The notes under the pieces are model-generated. The model saw only the letters and a program-made list of their open reading frames with translations, ran no database searches and was not told the DNA's origin. The translations under genes and the position numbers were made by a program. 64,000 nucleotides of DNA from positions 3,162,001 to 3,226,000 of the forward strand of contig NZ_CP046121.1 of NCBI RefSeq assembly GCF_009707485.1, in the 5' to 3' direction. This document shows positions 35,178 through 44,225 of this stretch, piece after piece (position 1 is the first letter of the stretch; each line of letters opens with the position of its first letter). The DNA is from Nostocoides sp. HKS02. Lineage in GTDB: Bacteria > Actinomycetota > Actinomycetes > Actinomycetales > Dermatophilaceae.

Positions 35178-35462
35178 ATGACCTTCGGAGAAGAACGTGA
35201 GTACATCGACCCGCAGGAGTATGTCCTTGAGAGGTTGCACGACGATCTCTCCGAGGCCCAGGTAGGGGGCGATGCAGAAGGAGAGGAAGAGGCAACGCGC
35301 CTGATCGCGGCCATGCAGAAGCACGGCGCAACGCACGGACTCGTTTCAGCCGACACCAGGCAACAGTGCGAGTTTGACGGAGAGCCCTACCCCTGTGCCA
35401 TGTTGAAGTTGAATGCTCGAAAATGGCGAGACCGCGAAGACTTCCCCCTTCGCTTGTTTTAG
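35178..35462 (+). CDS. DUF6221-like small protein
   Basis: 94 residues (ATG 35178). YIDPQEYVLERLHDDLSEA and the end CEFDGEPYPCAMLKLNARKWRDREDF follow the DUF6221 layout common on actinobacterial plasmids, phages and islands, with a C...C pair and a final 'LALPYADHPDY'-like stretch that is diverged here. Acidic middle. Function unknown. Confidence 0.5.
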   Translation: MTFGEEREYIDPQEYVLERLHDDLSEAQVGGDAEGEEEATRLIAAMQKHGATHGLVSADTRQQCEFDGEPYPCAMLKLNARKWRDREDFPLRLF

Positions 35463-35591
35463 CCGCAAGGTGTGAGCTCTGCCCACGACCTGTAACCCTC
35501 CCAAGCCGATCCCAGACTGGGGCAGACGCGAGTATCGCGGCCATGATCTCCGTAACTCAGCGGCCCGACGTGATAGCCGCTTTATGCAGAA

Positions 35592-36093
35592 GTGGTACGG
35601 ACGGTTGGCGGCGCCGTGGTTGGCGCAGCGGCCACCTATTTCGGCAGTCGCTCTCTCTGGGCAAGGGAACGCCAAGAGCGTGAACGGCAGGCAGCGCAGG
35701 AGCGCGACGAGCGGATGGCCGCTGATCGCGAAAGGCGAACCGCGTTGGTGGCACAGCGACTGGTGAATGCTTTCGACGCCATGAGCGTGTCCGTGCTCGA
35801 TGCCGTGGCTAGGGGCAATATTGCCGCGCGATTCACCGTGGACTCCGATCCAGCGCGCGATTGGGCTACAGCTCGCGCAGACGCTAGCGATAACGCGCTG
35901 GCCCCTGCGTTTCGCGTCCCGCCATCCTGATGTACGCGAAGCAGTGGACGTCGTGATGCGGCACCTGGACGCTGACAGGCCGATGGACGACGCGCGCTTG
36001 GATCTTGACCGCGTTGGGCGAGCCATTGAACAGGAATTGGACGACTTGCTATCCCTGAGGTCGACAGGTGACTCCGCCGGCCAAACGGCCTAG
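35592..36093 (+). pseudogene. Membrane-anchored coiled-coil protein, frameshifted
   Basis: GTG 35592 gives MVRTVGGAVVGAAATYFGSR (one helix), then a strongly charged coiled coil ARERQERERQAAQERDERMAADRERR. The frame breaks at CCCC near 35904; removing one C continues ALRFASRHPDVREAVDVVMRHLDADRPMDDARLDLDRV to 36093 (about 166 residues). Single-span protein of unknown role. Confidence 0.5.
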
Positions 36094-36138
36094 GAAGGCC
36101 GCTACCTCTCAGACAGGACAAAAGTGCATAGTTCCAGC

Positions 36139-36456
36139 CTACTCCGGATTATTACTGGTTTCGTGAGAGAGATTCCTCTGCCTGACACGACTGGCAATGC
36201 CACATCCCGCCCCGGAAGTATGCATCAAACTCTCGGGGCCCCGCCTGTGCGCCGTTCCGCACTCTTGGCATGCGAAGCCAGAAAAGGCACCCAGCTTCAC
36301 AACACTCGTTGAGACTGTCCAACCCTCGTCCCGGCGACTGCGCTTTGAGCGGCCCTTCACCAAAACGTTGGTCCGCCGTTTCTCATAGAGCCCGGTTGAG
36401 TCACCAAAGGTGATCGGACGCTTGGCGATCCCCGACGTCGCTGCGGTGGCATCCAC
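36139..36456 (-). CDS. Small Cys-containing protein, hypothetical
   Basis: 105 residues from GTG 36456, whose G is also the last base of the upstream stop (TAGTG), suggesting coupling. Basic middle (KRRTNVLVKGRSKRSRRDE), then CQECGTAHRRG and AGCG, perhaps a small zinc site. No family recognised; weak coding evidence. Confidence 0.35.
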   Translation of the reverse strand: MDATAATSGIAKRPITFGDSTGLYEKRRTNVLVKGRSKRSRRDEGWTVSTSVVKLGAFSGFACQECGTAHRRGPESLMHTSGAGCGIASRVRQRNLSHETSNNPE

Positions 36457-37514
36457 TAGTGCTCGAGCTCCTCGAGGGCTGGATCGCCGATAGCCCACCA
36501 AGTCGGTGGCCACGTAGGCACGGGCGCCGCCGTCGCGATGTGGTTGGCCACTAGCCAATGATCGTCGAGTCGGTGCACCAAGAACTGCAGAGCCTTTGGA
36601 AGCTGGACGGCGGACTCCACGAAGTAGCCCCCCGTGCTCCCTACCGGCGCGAGGATAACCACGTCGTAGTCGGGTGCAACCCTGCGCCGACGGCTTCCAG
36701 CTCCCATCTGATCAAAGTCGATCTTCCCCCAAGCCTCATTGATCGACCGGTTCTCGGTCTCGACGAAGTCTCGCCAAACTTCACTGGCGCTTCGATCTCG
36801 CAATGCCTCATCAACAAGTGAGTCCAGTTTCATTAGATCGTCGCCGAACACGGACCTGTTGTTCCACAGCCACGCCTTAAGGCGACACTCCAACCAGTTG
36901 GCGTCGGCCAATTTGATGGCTTCCTCGAACTGCCACGACTGCGCGAACCTGCAGAAGCGGAACACCACGTCGACTTGCCCACCGTCATTGAACCGATCGT
37001 CGATCCCGCCCGTGGCGGCGAGGATCACCGAGTTGGCAATTTGTTCGTCGCCGTCGTCCGTAGCCAACGCATGGGCGCCCGCAGGGAGGTCCGAGTCGTC
37101 AATCAGGTCTCGATTAACGAAGTGGCCCCAGAAGGAGATGGCCATGAGTGCGGACACCGTGCCAGGAAAGACGGAATACCAGACGAAATCGTTGCGGTCG
37201 ATGAACCATGTCCAGTAACCGAAGGCCAACGCCAACACGAGCGCCACGACTGCGGATCCCTTTTGAACCGGCTTCTTGCGCTTCCCGCCTGTCTGGCCCG
37301 TAAGTCTGGCGATGTCAGTCGCGATGCGTCCCTGAAGCCATGCGGCAGACAGAGTGTGGTCACTCAACAAGGCGTGCTTTTGCACTTCCTCAACGAGAGC
37401 CAAGTTTTCGCGGATCTCGTTCCTCAGGCGAGATCGGCGTGAGCCGATGCCAACGGCGGTAAGGAGAGGCACGGCCACTGCGAGCCCGGCCTTGAGCAGT
37501 CCTTCCACGTCCAT
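36456..37514 (-). CDS. Membrane protein of unknown function
   Basis: 352 residues. Three hydrophobic spans: LLKAGLAVAVPLLTAVGIG at the start, VVALVLALAFGYWTWFI near 95, and VFPGTVSALMAISFWGHF near 120. A cytosolic segment with charged helices (RNEIRENLALVEEVQKHALLSDHTL) separates them, and a soluble C-terminal domain of about 220 residues follows, with FCRFAQSWQFEEAIKLADANW and DYDVVILAPVGSTGGYFVES. No family recognised. Membrane-plus-sensor layouts of this kind occur among defence effectors; that is conjecture. Confidence 0.6.
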   Translation of the reverse strand: MDVEGLLKAGLAVAVPLLTAVGIGSRRSRLRNEIRENLALVEEVQKHALLSDHTLSAAWLQGRIATDIARLTGQTGGKRKKPVQKGSAVVALVLALAFGYWTWFIDRNDFVWYSVFPGTVSALMAISFWGHFVNRDLIDDSDLPAGAHALATDDGDEQIANSVILAATGGIDDRFNDGGQVDVVFRFCRFAQSWQFEEAIKLADANWLECRLKAWLWNNRSVFGDDLMKLDSLVDEALRDRSASEVWRDFVETENRSINEAWGKIDFDQMGAGSRRRRVAPDYDVVILAPVGSTGGYFVESAVQLPKALQFLVHRLDDHWLVANHIATAAPVPTWPPTWWAIGDPALEELEH

Positions 37515-37981
37515 GCGGCCAATCTAGTTCGCCTGCCTCCTGTGTCCTCTCCACGCCCCGAACGTGCCATCCTTCGTGTGGCGCCCTTAGTGGGCGCAAG
37601 GACGCACAGTCAACTCGACGAGTGAGAAGTTGCCTACGACGCACAGCGTCGCCCATGTAGTTGGACCGGGCGCGGACAGCCGACTGGGCTGCTAGATGGA
37701 GAGATCGGGTCCACTGGCCCGTAACGCTTCTTGTGGATCCATGAGTGTTAGGTGCTCTTCACTGCGCAGTGCGATTTCAAGCCGTCCGCCAAGACGCGTA
37801 GGAGCAGCGACGGGCGCCAATGCTGGGCAAGGTCGTCTCGCCAGTTGCCCAGTGTTCTCGCCAATCTCGCGGCGTCGGACGCAGGAATCGCCGGGAGGCC
37901 ATGAAGCGCAGAGGCTTCGTCGCCGAACTCGAAGACATCCGTGGTAACCGCCAAAACGACCGCGTCGCCGACGCTAGGGTC
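37515..37981. other. Intergenic, one small hairpin
   Basis: About 470 bp between the divergent membrane-protein and MazG-like genes. GCGCCC / GGGCGC with a TTAGT loop at 37581-37597. Open frames here have no family-like peptide. Confidence 0.4.
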
Positions 37982-38308
37982 ATGGCCATGCCCGATCCCA
38001 AGGTGTTGGCCGAACTGCGCGCGTTCGTGAGCGAGCGCGATTGGAGCCAGTTCCACTCGCCAGAGAACCTCGCAAAGAGCATCTCGATCGAGGCCGCGGA
38101 GCTCTTGGAGTGCTTTCAATGGAACAGCGATGCCGACCAAGCCCGGCTCGTCGAGGAGCTGGCCGACGTTCTGACCTACTGCTACCTAATGGCGGACCGG
38201 CTCGAGGTTGACGCAGACAGGATTGTGGCGGACAAGCTGCAGAGCAGCCGCTCGAAGTACCCAGCTGACCAGGCCCGGGGGAAGTCCACGAAGTATGACC
38301 GGCTTTGA
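37982..38308 (+). CDS. MazG-like nucleotide pyrophosphohydrolase
   Basis: 108 residues, the size of the RS21-C6/dCTPase-like MazG group. Metal site ISIEAAELLECFQW (ExxE) and LVEELADVLTYCYLMAD (ExxD) are visible. Family enzymes hydrolyse (d)NTPs to NMPs and pyrophosphate. ATG 37982 or 37988. The next gene begins 14 nt before this one stops, so the pair is translated together. Confidence 0.88.
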   Translation: MAMPDPKVLAELRAFVSERDWSQFHSPENLAKSISIEAAELLECFQWNSDADQARLVEELADVLTYCYLMADRLEVDADRIVADKLQSSRSKYPADQARGKSTKYDRL

Positions 38309-40032
38309 GATCCTCGAGGTCGACCTGGCCCGCGAGCCAGTCCGGCTCTGGTCCGGCACCGACCCCCGCCTGAGGAACTGGCCCGTCGTCTACGCCCTTG
38401 ACGGGTCCGGGCAGATCTACGTGGGGGAGTCCCTCAACGTCGCGATGCGGCTCCGCCAACACCTGGAGAGCGCGAACAAGGCTGCGCTCGGCCGGGCGCG
38501 CGTTGTCGTCGACGAGACGTTCAACAAGTCCGTTTGCCTTGACCTTGAGTCCTTCCTCATCCGCCTGTTCGCCGGTGACGGTCGGTATACCGTGATCAAC
38601 GGCAACGAGGGCATCACGGACGCCGATTACTACCGGCGGGAGGTCTATCGCAAAACGTTCGCGGAGGTCTTCAACGCGCTGCGGGAGCGCGGGCTCTTCA
38701 CCCAGAGCATTACCGAGATCGAGAACAGCGATCTGTTCAAGCTCTCACCGTTCAAGGCCTTGTCGGAGGATCAGCTCGGGGTGGTGTTCGACATCGTGGA
38801 GGGTCTGTTCGATGACATCGACCGGAGTGACGCCAGCACGATCGTAATCCAGGGGTCGCCGGGAACCGGCAAGACCATCGTCGCGATCTTCCTCATCAAG
38901 CTGCTGTGCGACATCCGTGACTACGACCCGGCCCAGCCAAGGGCCGAGCTGTCGGTGTTCGAGGAATTCTTCGACGAGGAGTCCTCGAACATGCTGGCGG
39001 GGTTTCGTGTGGGCCTCGTCGTTCCCCAACAGTCATTGCGCCGTTCCATTCAGAAAGTGTTCGACAAGACGCCGGGTCTCAACCGAGGGATGGTCCTCTC
39101 GCCGTTCGACGTCGGGAAGGATCCAGGTCGCTTTGACTTGCTGCTCGTGGACGAAGCCCACCGTCTGACCCAGCGCGCGAGTCAGGGCTCGGGGCCGCGC
39201 AACAAGGAGTACGCCGAGATCACGAAGGCGCTTGTTCGGCACTGATGACAAGGCCAAGACACAGCTGGATTGGATCTTTGCCAAGAGCGCCAACCAGGTC
39301 TTCCTCTTGGACCGCGACCAGAGCGTCAGGCCCGCGGACATCCCAGCTGAGATCGTCGACGCGCTTGTCGATGGAGCCCACCGCGCACAGCGAGGCTATC
39401 GCTTGACCGCCCAGCACCGAGTGCGAGCCGGCACCGACTACGTCGGTTTCGTGCGAGGCATTCTGGCAGGCGTGCCCATGCAGCCAAGAGACTTCGGCGA
39501 GTACGACCTGCGCTTTTACGACGACTTCGGCGAGATGCGGCGAGACATCTTGAAGCGCGACGACGAGGTTGGTCTTGCACGTCTTGTGGCGGGGTACGCG
39601 TGGGAATGGGTGAGCAAGCAGGACCGTGGCGCGTACGACATCGTGATCGACAGCGAGCACATCCAGTGGAACACCCGCCCGGTCGACTGGGTTAACTCCA
39701 AGTCATCCCGCGACGAGATGGGGTCGATTCACACGATCCAGGGTTACGACCTCAACTATGCAGGTGTTGTCATCGGCCGAGAGTTGCGCTTTGACCCCAG
39801 CCAGGGGCGGATCTACTTTGACCGCTCCCAGTACTACGACCGCAACGGCAAGGCCAACAACAAACAACTCGGGCTCACCTACGGCGACGAGAAGTTGCTC
39901 GAGTACGTCCGGAACATCTATGCCGTTCTCCTCACACGTGGCATCCAGGGCACCTACGTCTACGTCTGCGACCCTGACCTCCGCCGCTACTTGCGGCCGT
40001 TCTTCGGAGAACGACGCCCGAGCGATCCCTGA
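38295..40032 (+). pseudogene. GIY-YIG-DUF2075 ATPase, frameshifted
   Basis: Residues 30-105 are a GIY-YIG domain (VVYALDGSGQIYVGES...MRLRQHLES). Then a DUF2075 superfamily 1-type helicase/ATPase: Walker A GSPGTGKTIV at 187-196 and Walker B DLLLVDEAHRL near 285. The frame ends at 39243; one base over it resumes FGTDDKAKTQLDWIFAKSANQVFLLDRDQ with later QHRVRAGTDY, SIHTIQGYDLNYAGVVIG and LLTRGIQGTYVYV. Dropping one T from CTTGTTC near 39234 restores about 578 residues. Pairing with a MazG enzyme suggests a defence module. Confidence 0.75.
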
Positions 40033-40080
40033 GACGACTTCGCCACCGGTACACATAGCGTCGAGCAGATCCAGCTACCA

Positions 40081-41886
40081 CTATCTCGAGCACGTATGGG
40101 GCGAGAACTGGTGACCCGGTGAGACAGACGGCCACGCGCCAGGCGATATCGCTGCCGCGCGACTCCGGGTTCGTTGGGTGTGCATCTGCTCTTTGTGGCG
40201 CACTTCGTGGGCTGCCAACTCGGCACCGCTCGCGGCGATGACCTTCTGCAGGACCTCGACCGGCTCGACTCTCTCGGGATTGGCATGCGCGGTCGCCGAG
40301 TCCGGTTCGTGGGCGGTGTCGATGTAGAGCAGGTTGGACTCACGCCCCCGGGACGCCATTACGTATAGCGTTTCGCGAAGCGTGGTCGCGGTGACGTACG
40401 CGTGGGCGGTGTCCACGGTTCGCCCCTGCGCCCGGTGTGCGGTGGAGGCGTACCCGAGCTCGAGGTGCTCGCGGACGTAGTCCGCTGGCAGCACCGCGGT
40501 GGCGCGCCCGCCGCGATGGGTCACACGTAGTGACCCATACTGTCCGGTGGCGGTGACGACCCAGTCGTCGCCGTTCTTGACCCAGCCGCGCCCAGTGGTC
40601 AGGGCGCGCATGTTGAGCCGGGTCACGACCACGTCGCCCATCCCGACGACGGTCCCGTCGCTGCATCGCACCCCATCCTGCGCGACGTGCCCGGCTCGGA
40701 CACGCCAGGCTCGCGCGCGGGCGTTGAGCTCGACGACGGTGTCCGCGTCTGCGGCGACCATGAGCGAGGCCCGCCCGGCCCGCTGGTCGGTTAGCCATCC
40801 CTCGAACAGCAGGTCCAGCATGTCCGCGCGCACCCCGGACTCGAGCCGGCCGTGCGCGGCATACTCCTCCGCGACCGTCTCGTCGCCGACGCGGAGCCGC
40901 AGTGTCGCGTCGCGTTCCCACTCGTGTCGGAACCGGAACACGTCGTGTAGGGTCGCGACACCCAGGCCGGCCGCGTCCGCCAGCAGCTTGAACGCGCCCC
41001 CGGCCTGCACCGGCGACAGTTGCGCCCAGTCTCCGACGAGCAGCACCTTCGCCCCCGCCGCGGTGGCTGCGGCGGTGATCTGGTCCAGGTCTTGGGTGGC
41101 AGCCATGGACGCTTCGTCGACAATGACCAGCTGCCCGGGCCGCAGCGCGCACCGCCGGTAGGCCGCCAGCTCCGCCCGTGCTTGCAGTTGCAGTTGTCGG
41201 GTCGCTGGGGAGGGATACCCGCCGGCTAGGCGCGCGGCATACTGTCGCAACTTGGCCTCCCGCTCCGTACCGCGCTGGTTCTCGGTAATCCACTTGGCAG
41301 TGTTTTCAGTGGGCACGCCGACGGCGTCGGCGAGTACTCCCGCCGCGGCCGCGGACGGCGCCAGACCGACCACCGACCCGGGTCCATGTTCGGCCTCCCA
41401 CGCGGCCCTCACTCCCGCCATGGTGGTCGACTTCCCCGTGCCTGCAGCGCCGACGAGCACGTCGAGGCGACGACCTGAGGTGACCACGGCAGCGACGACG
41501 TGGGCCTGCTCCGCTGACAGCACGTGATCCTTGCCGGGCGCGACCATCCGCCGCAGGCGGGCCGCGACCGATGTTGTCACTAAAGGGGCATCGGTAGCCT
41601 GTCCGGCGGCGAGCAGGCGAGCCTCGGCGTCCAGGAGGTCTTGGGTGGCATAGACCTCGCTGTTGCGGGGCCGCAGCATGCTCGACCCGTCTGCGCGCTG
41701 CAGGTGCTCGGGCGCGTGCAGGACCTCGGCCGGGGTGAGCATGACCGCCCGTTTCGCTGCCAAGGTGGCGGTCCGTTCCGCCACGGTGATGCGGTCGGCG
41801 GAGGTGGCGAACCGGACCCCGTGCAATTGCCGGTGCGCCTCGGCCAGCAGGTTGGCCCGGGTGAACGTGGCCCGCTTGTCCGCCAC
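40081..41886 (-). pseudogene. TraA/MobF relaxase remnant (helicase part only)
   Basis: About 600 residues matching the RecD-like helicase half of actinobacterial TraA relaxases: FTRANLLAEAHRQLHGVRFA, Walker A VGAAGTGKSTTMAG, VIVDEASMAATQDLDQI, LLVGDWAQLSPVQAGG, YASTAHRAQGRTVDTAHAYV, MASRGRESNLLYIDT. The N-terminal TrwC relaxase domain with its catalytic Tyr is missing, and the end runs into unrelated sequence (SRAAAISPGAW...). So it cannot nick a transfer origin. It contains two TATGCCG words, unlike most of the island. Confidence 0.8.
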
Positions 41887-42121
41887 CTGTGAAGCGGGGT
41901 GATGGTGGTGGATGAGAGGGGCGCGACGGGCGAGGGTCGGGACGGCGCGGGGCCGGCGATTGGAGGCAGCCGGGAGTGGGGGGCGGGACGGAGCCAGTGG
42001 TGTGAGCGAGGGTGGCGAGGTGGGCAGACGGAGAGGGGGCCGGCTCGGTCAGTGAGGCGACTCCCAGGGTGGCCGCCGGTCGTTCTCGCGGTCGGCCACC
42101 CAGGCGCCTCCACTGGCGCGG

Positions 42122-42430
42122 TCAGTCGTCGAGTCCCAGGGCTGACTCGTAGTCACGACCACCGTGGAAGACGCCGACGACCATCAGCCGTTCCCCGGAT
42201 ACGGCGAACGCGATGAGCGTGCGCTTCCTGTAGCTCGTCGTGCGCAGGCCCGGTCTGATGTCGTCTCGCGCGGACCCTCTGGTCGGGAAGACCGCCAGGC
42301 CCTCGCAGTAGTCGATGAGCTCTTCGACGTAGCGTCCGGCAACCTCGGGCGTGGCTCGGCTCGCGATGTAGTCATACAGCTCGCCGAGCTGAGTTTCGGC
42401 CTCGGGAGCGAAGACGACTCGCAGACTCAC
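42122..42430 (-). CDS. ParE/RelE-type toxin
   Basis: 102 residues: VVFAPEAETQLGELYDYIASRATPEVAGRYVEELIDYCEGLAVFPTRGSARDDIRPGLR, then RKRTLIAFAVSGERLMVVGVFHGGRDY, a classic ParE fold that would poison gyrase. It overlaps the antitoxin stop by 4 nt (ATGA). Confidence 0.88.
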   Translation of the reverse strand: MSLRVVFAPEAETQLGELYDYIASRATPEVAGRYVEELIDYCEGLAVFPTRGSARDDIRPGLRTTSYRKRTLIAFAVSGERLMVVGVFHGGRDYESALGLDD

Positions 42431-42693
42431 CGGCCGGTGTCTCGGTCCGAGAGTCTCTCTCGCAGGTCACGGCCCGTGATCGCACGGGACGGGTCGGCTA
42501 CCAGGGCGTCGTAAGCCGTGGCCACCTCGTCCTGGAGCCACGCCTCCACCGCAGCGTCACGGGCGAAGAGGGTACGCAGCCCGTCCCGAATCACTTCGCT
42601 CTCACTGGCGTACCGACCCGAGCGCACGCGTTCCGCCAACGTGTCTGCCATCTCGTTGGGAAGGGTGATGCTCAGTTGTCGAGTCGTCCTCAT
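42427..42693 (-). CDS. ParD-type ribbon-helix-helix antitoxin
   Basis: 88 residues from ATG 42693 (GGAGG upstream): RQLSITLPNEMADTLAERVRSGRYASESEVIRDGLRTLF is a typical RHH/CopG-ParD N-terminus, followed by a toxin-binding tail. First gene of the pair, likely autoregulated; it stabilises the island. Confidence 0.88.
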   Translation of the reverse strand: MRTTRQLSITLPNEMADTLAERVRSGRYASESEVIRDGLRTLFARDAAVEAWLQDEVATAYDALVADPSRAITGRDLRERLSDRDTGR

Positions 42694-42769
42694 GACCCTC
42701 CTCTGCATCGGAGTAGGACTCAATCCTACTCGATGTGGGACTGGGTCGCATAGTGCCCCCGCAGCGCCG

Positions 42770-42778
42770 TTGTCCACA
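42770..42778 (+). promoter_or_regulatory. DnaA-box-like 9-mer
   Basis: TTGTCCACA is the actinobacterial DnaA-box consensus, embedded in GTTGTCCACACAAC between the ParD and excisionase genes. A single box does not make an origin; its role is uncertain. Confidence 0.3.
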
Positions 42779-42860
42779 CAACAGCAACGAAGGATGGCCA
42801 TGCAGAAACCACCGGGATCAAATGAGGGTTGTAGCCCAGGGGCTTGAAGGGAGGATCACG

Positions 42861-43061
42861 ATGAACGAAGAGGTCGACGTCCACGCTCCGATCCTGCTCT
42901 CCCCGGATGAGGCGGCGGCGTGGTGCCACATCAGCGTGGGAACGCTGAATCACCTGCGATACCACGGGCGGTTCGCTCCGGCGATCAGGATCGGCAAACG
43001 CTGTTTCTGGACGCCGAAGGACCTGCTGGCGTGGTTGGAGTCGCAGAAGGAACCGGCGTGA
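42861..43061 (+). CDS. xis: Excisionase / MerR-like HTH
   Basis: 66 residues: LSPDEAAAWCHISVGTLNHLRYHGRFAPAIRIGKRCFWTPKDLLAWLESQ is the HTH_17 excisionase fold used to bend att DNA and direct excision. ATG 42861 with GGGAGGA upstream. Its stop overlaps the integrase start (GTGA), a standard xis-int unit. Confidence 0.85.
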   Translation: MNEEVDVHAPILLSPDEAAAWCHISVGTLNHLRYHGRFAPAIRIGKRCFWTPKDLLAWLESQKEPA

Positions 43062-44194
43062 TCATCAAGCGCCCCAACGGGAGGTGGCGTGTGCAGGTGA
43101 AATACCGCAGCCGGGTCGTCGCTGATCGGACGTTCGATCGTCGCGGCGATGCGGTGCGGTGGGAGGTCGAGCAGAAGCGGCTCCTGCACTCGGGGGAGTT
43201 CGTCGCTCCCGCTGCCGGTCGGATCACCGTGCGCGAGCTGGCCGACGAGTTTCGGGAGGCGCGCAAGGGACAGGTGTCGGTACGGGCCTGGGAGTCCGAC
43301 GAGAGCGCGCTCCGCGTCCACATCGTGCCGGCCTTCGGGAAGTTCCCGATCTCGTCGGTCACGCCTCCTTTGGTCGAGCGATTCTTGGTCGACCTGGCCG
43401 TGTCGCGGTCGGTGCGGACGGCGGCTCGGGTCCGGACCACCTTGCGGGGTCTGTTCAGGTATGCCGTCAAGACACGTCGGTTGCAGGTGTCGCCCGCCGA
43501 GCTCGTGCCTCTGCCGCACCCGGACTCGAGGACGGGGAAGGTCATCGAGGTCGATCCGTTCACGGTCGCGGCACTCCTCGATGTTGTCGACGCGCAGCGG
43601 AAGCTGTCGCCTTGGGGTGCCGAGGTCACGTTGGTTCTGGCACTAACTGGTCTCCGGTTCGGCGAGCTCCGCGGTCTCCGGGTCCGGGACGTGGTGTCGG
43701 TGCCATATCCGGGCATCGTGGTGAAGCGGTCGGTGCCTCAGTCGGGGCTGACGGGTGCGGTCATCGAGAGGGCCACCACGAAGAGCGGCCGGTCTCGCAT
43801 GGTGCCTCTCTCAGAGCTGGTGCTGCCGGTGGTCCTGAAGGCGGCCGAGGGCAGGGAACCCAACGACCTGCTTTTCCCGGCGCCTGAGGGCGGATACATC
43901 CATGCCCAGAACTGGCGGCGGTCCGTTCACTGGAATGCGACCGGCCTCGGGAGGCGTCCGCACGACCTGCGGCACACGGCAGCGAGTCTGTGGATCGCGG
44001 CTGGCGTCGATATCAAGACGGTGTCGTCCTGGCTCGGTCCTTCGACGGCGAAGCTGACCCTCGACACCTATGGGCATCTGATGGGGACGGACGCGGACCG
44101 CGCGGCGCTGGACCGGGTCAACAAGGCTCTTGGGAACCCGGCGGGCACCCGGCCTGCGAAATCGTCAGACTCCGAGAGCAACGGCGAGGCGTGA
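43058..44194 (+). CDS. int: Site-specific tyrosine integrase
   Basis: 378 residues from GTG 43058. N-terminal AP2-like arm-binding part (GRWRVQVKYRSRVVADRTFDRRGDAVRW), SAM-like core-binding domain about 57-140, catalytic domain with Arg200 (TGLRFGELRGL), Lys242 (TTKSGRSR), His302/Arg305 (HDLRHTA) and Tyr338 (TLDTYGH). The usual LGHSS His/Trp site reads LGPST, so that residue is Pro328; activity may be lowered or tolerated. It ends 31 bp from the tRNA-Arg it uses as attB. Confidence 0.92.
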   Translation: MIIKRPNGRWRVQVKYRSRVVADRTFDRRGDAVRWEVEQKRLLHSGEFVAPAAGRITVRELADEFREARKGQVSVRAWESDESALRVHIVPAFGKFPISSVTPPLVERFLVDLAVSRSVRTAARVRTTLRGLFRYAVKTRRLQVSPAELVPLPHPDSRTGKVIEVDPFTVAALLDVVDAQRKLSPWGAEVTLVLALTGLRFGELRGLRVRDVVSVPYPGIVVKRSVPQSGLTGAVIERATTKSGRSRMVPLSELVLPVVLKAAEGREPNDLLFPAPEGGYIHAQNWRRSVHWNATGLGRRPHDLRHTAASLWIAAGVDIKTVSSWLGPSTAKLTLDTYGHLMGTDADRAALDRVNKALGNPAGTRPAKSSDSESNGEA

Positions 44195-44225
44195 AAATGG
44201 CCTCTGACCTGCGAAAACGTAAAAG

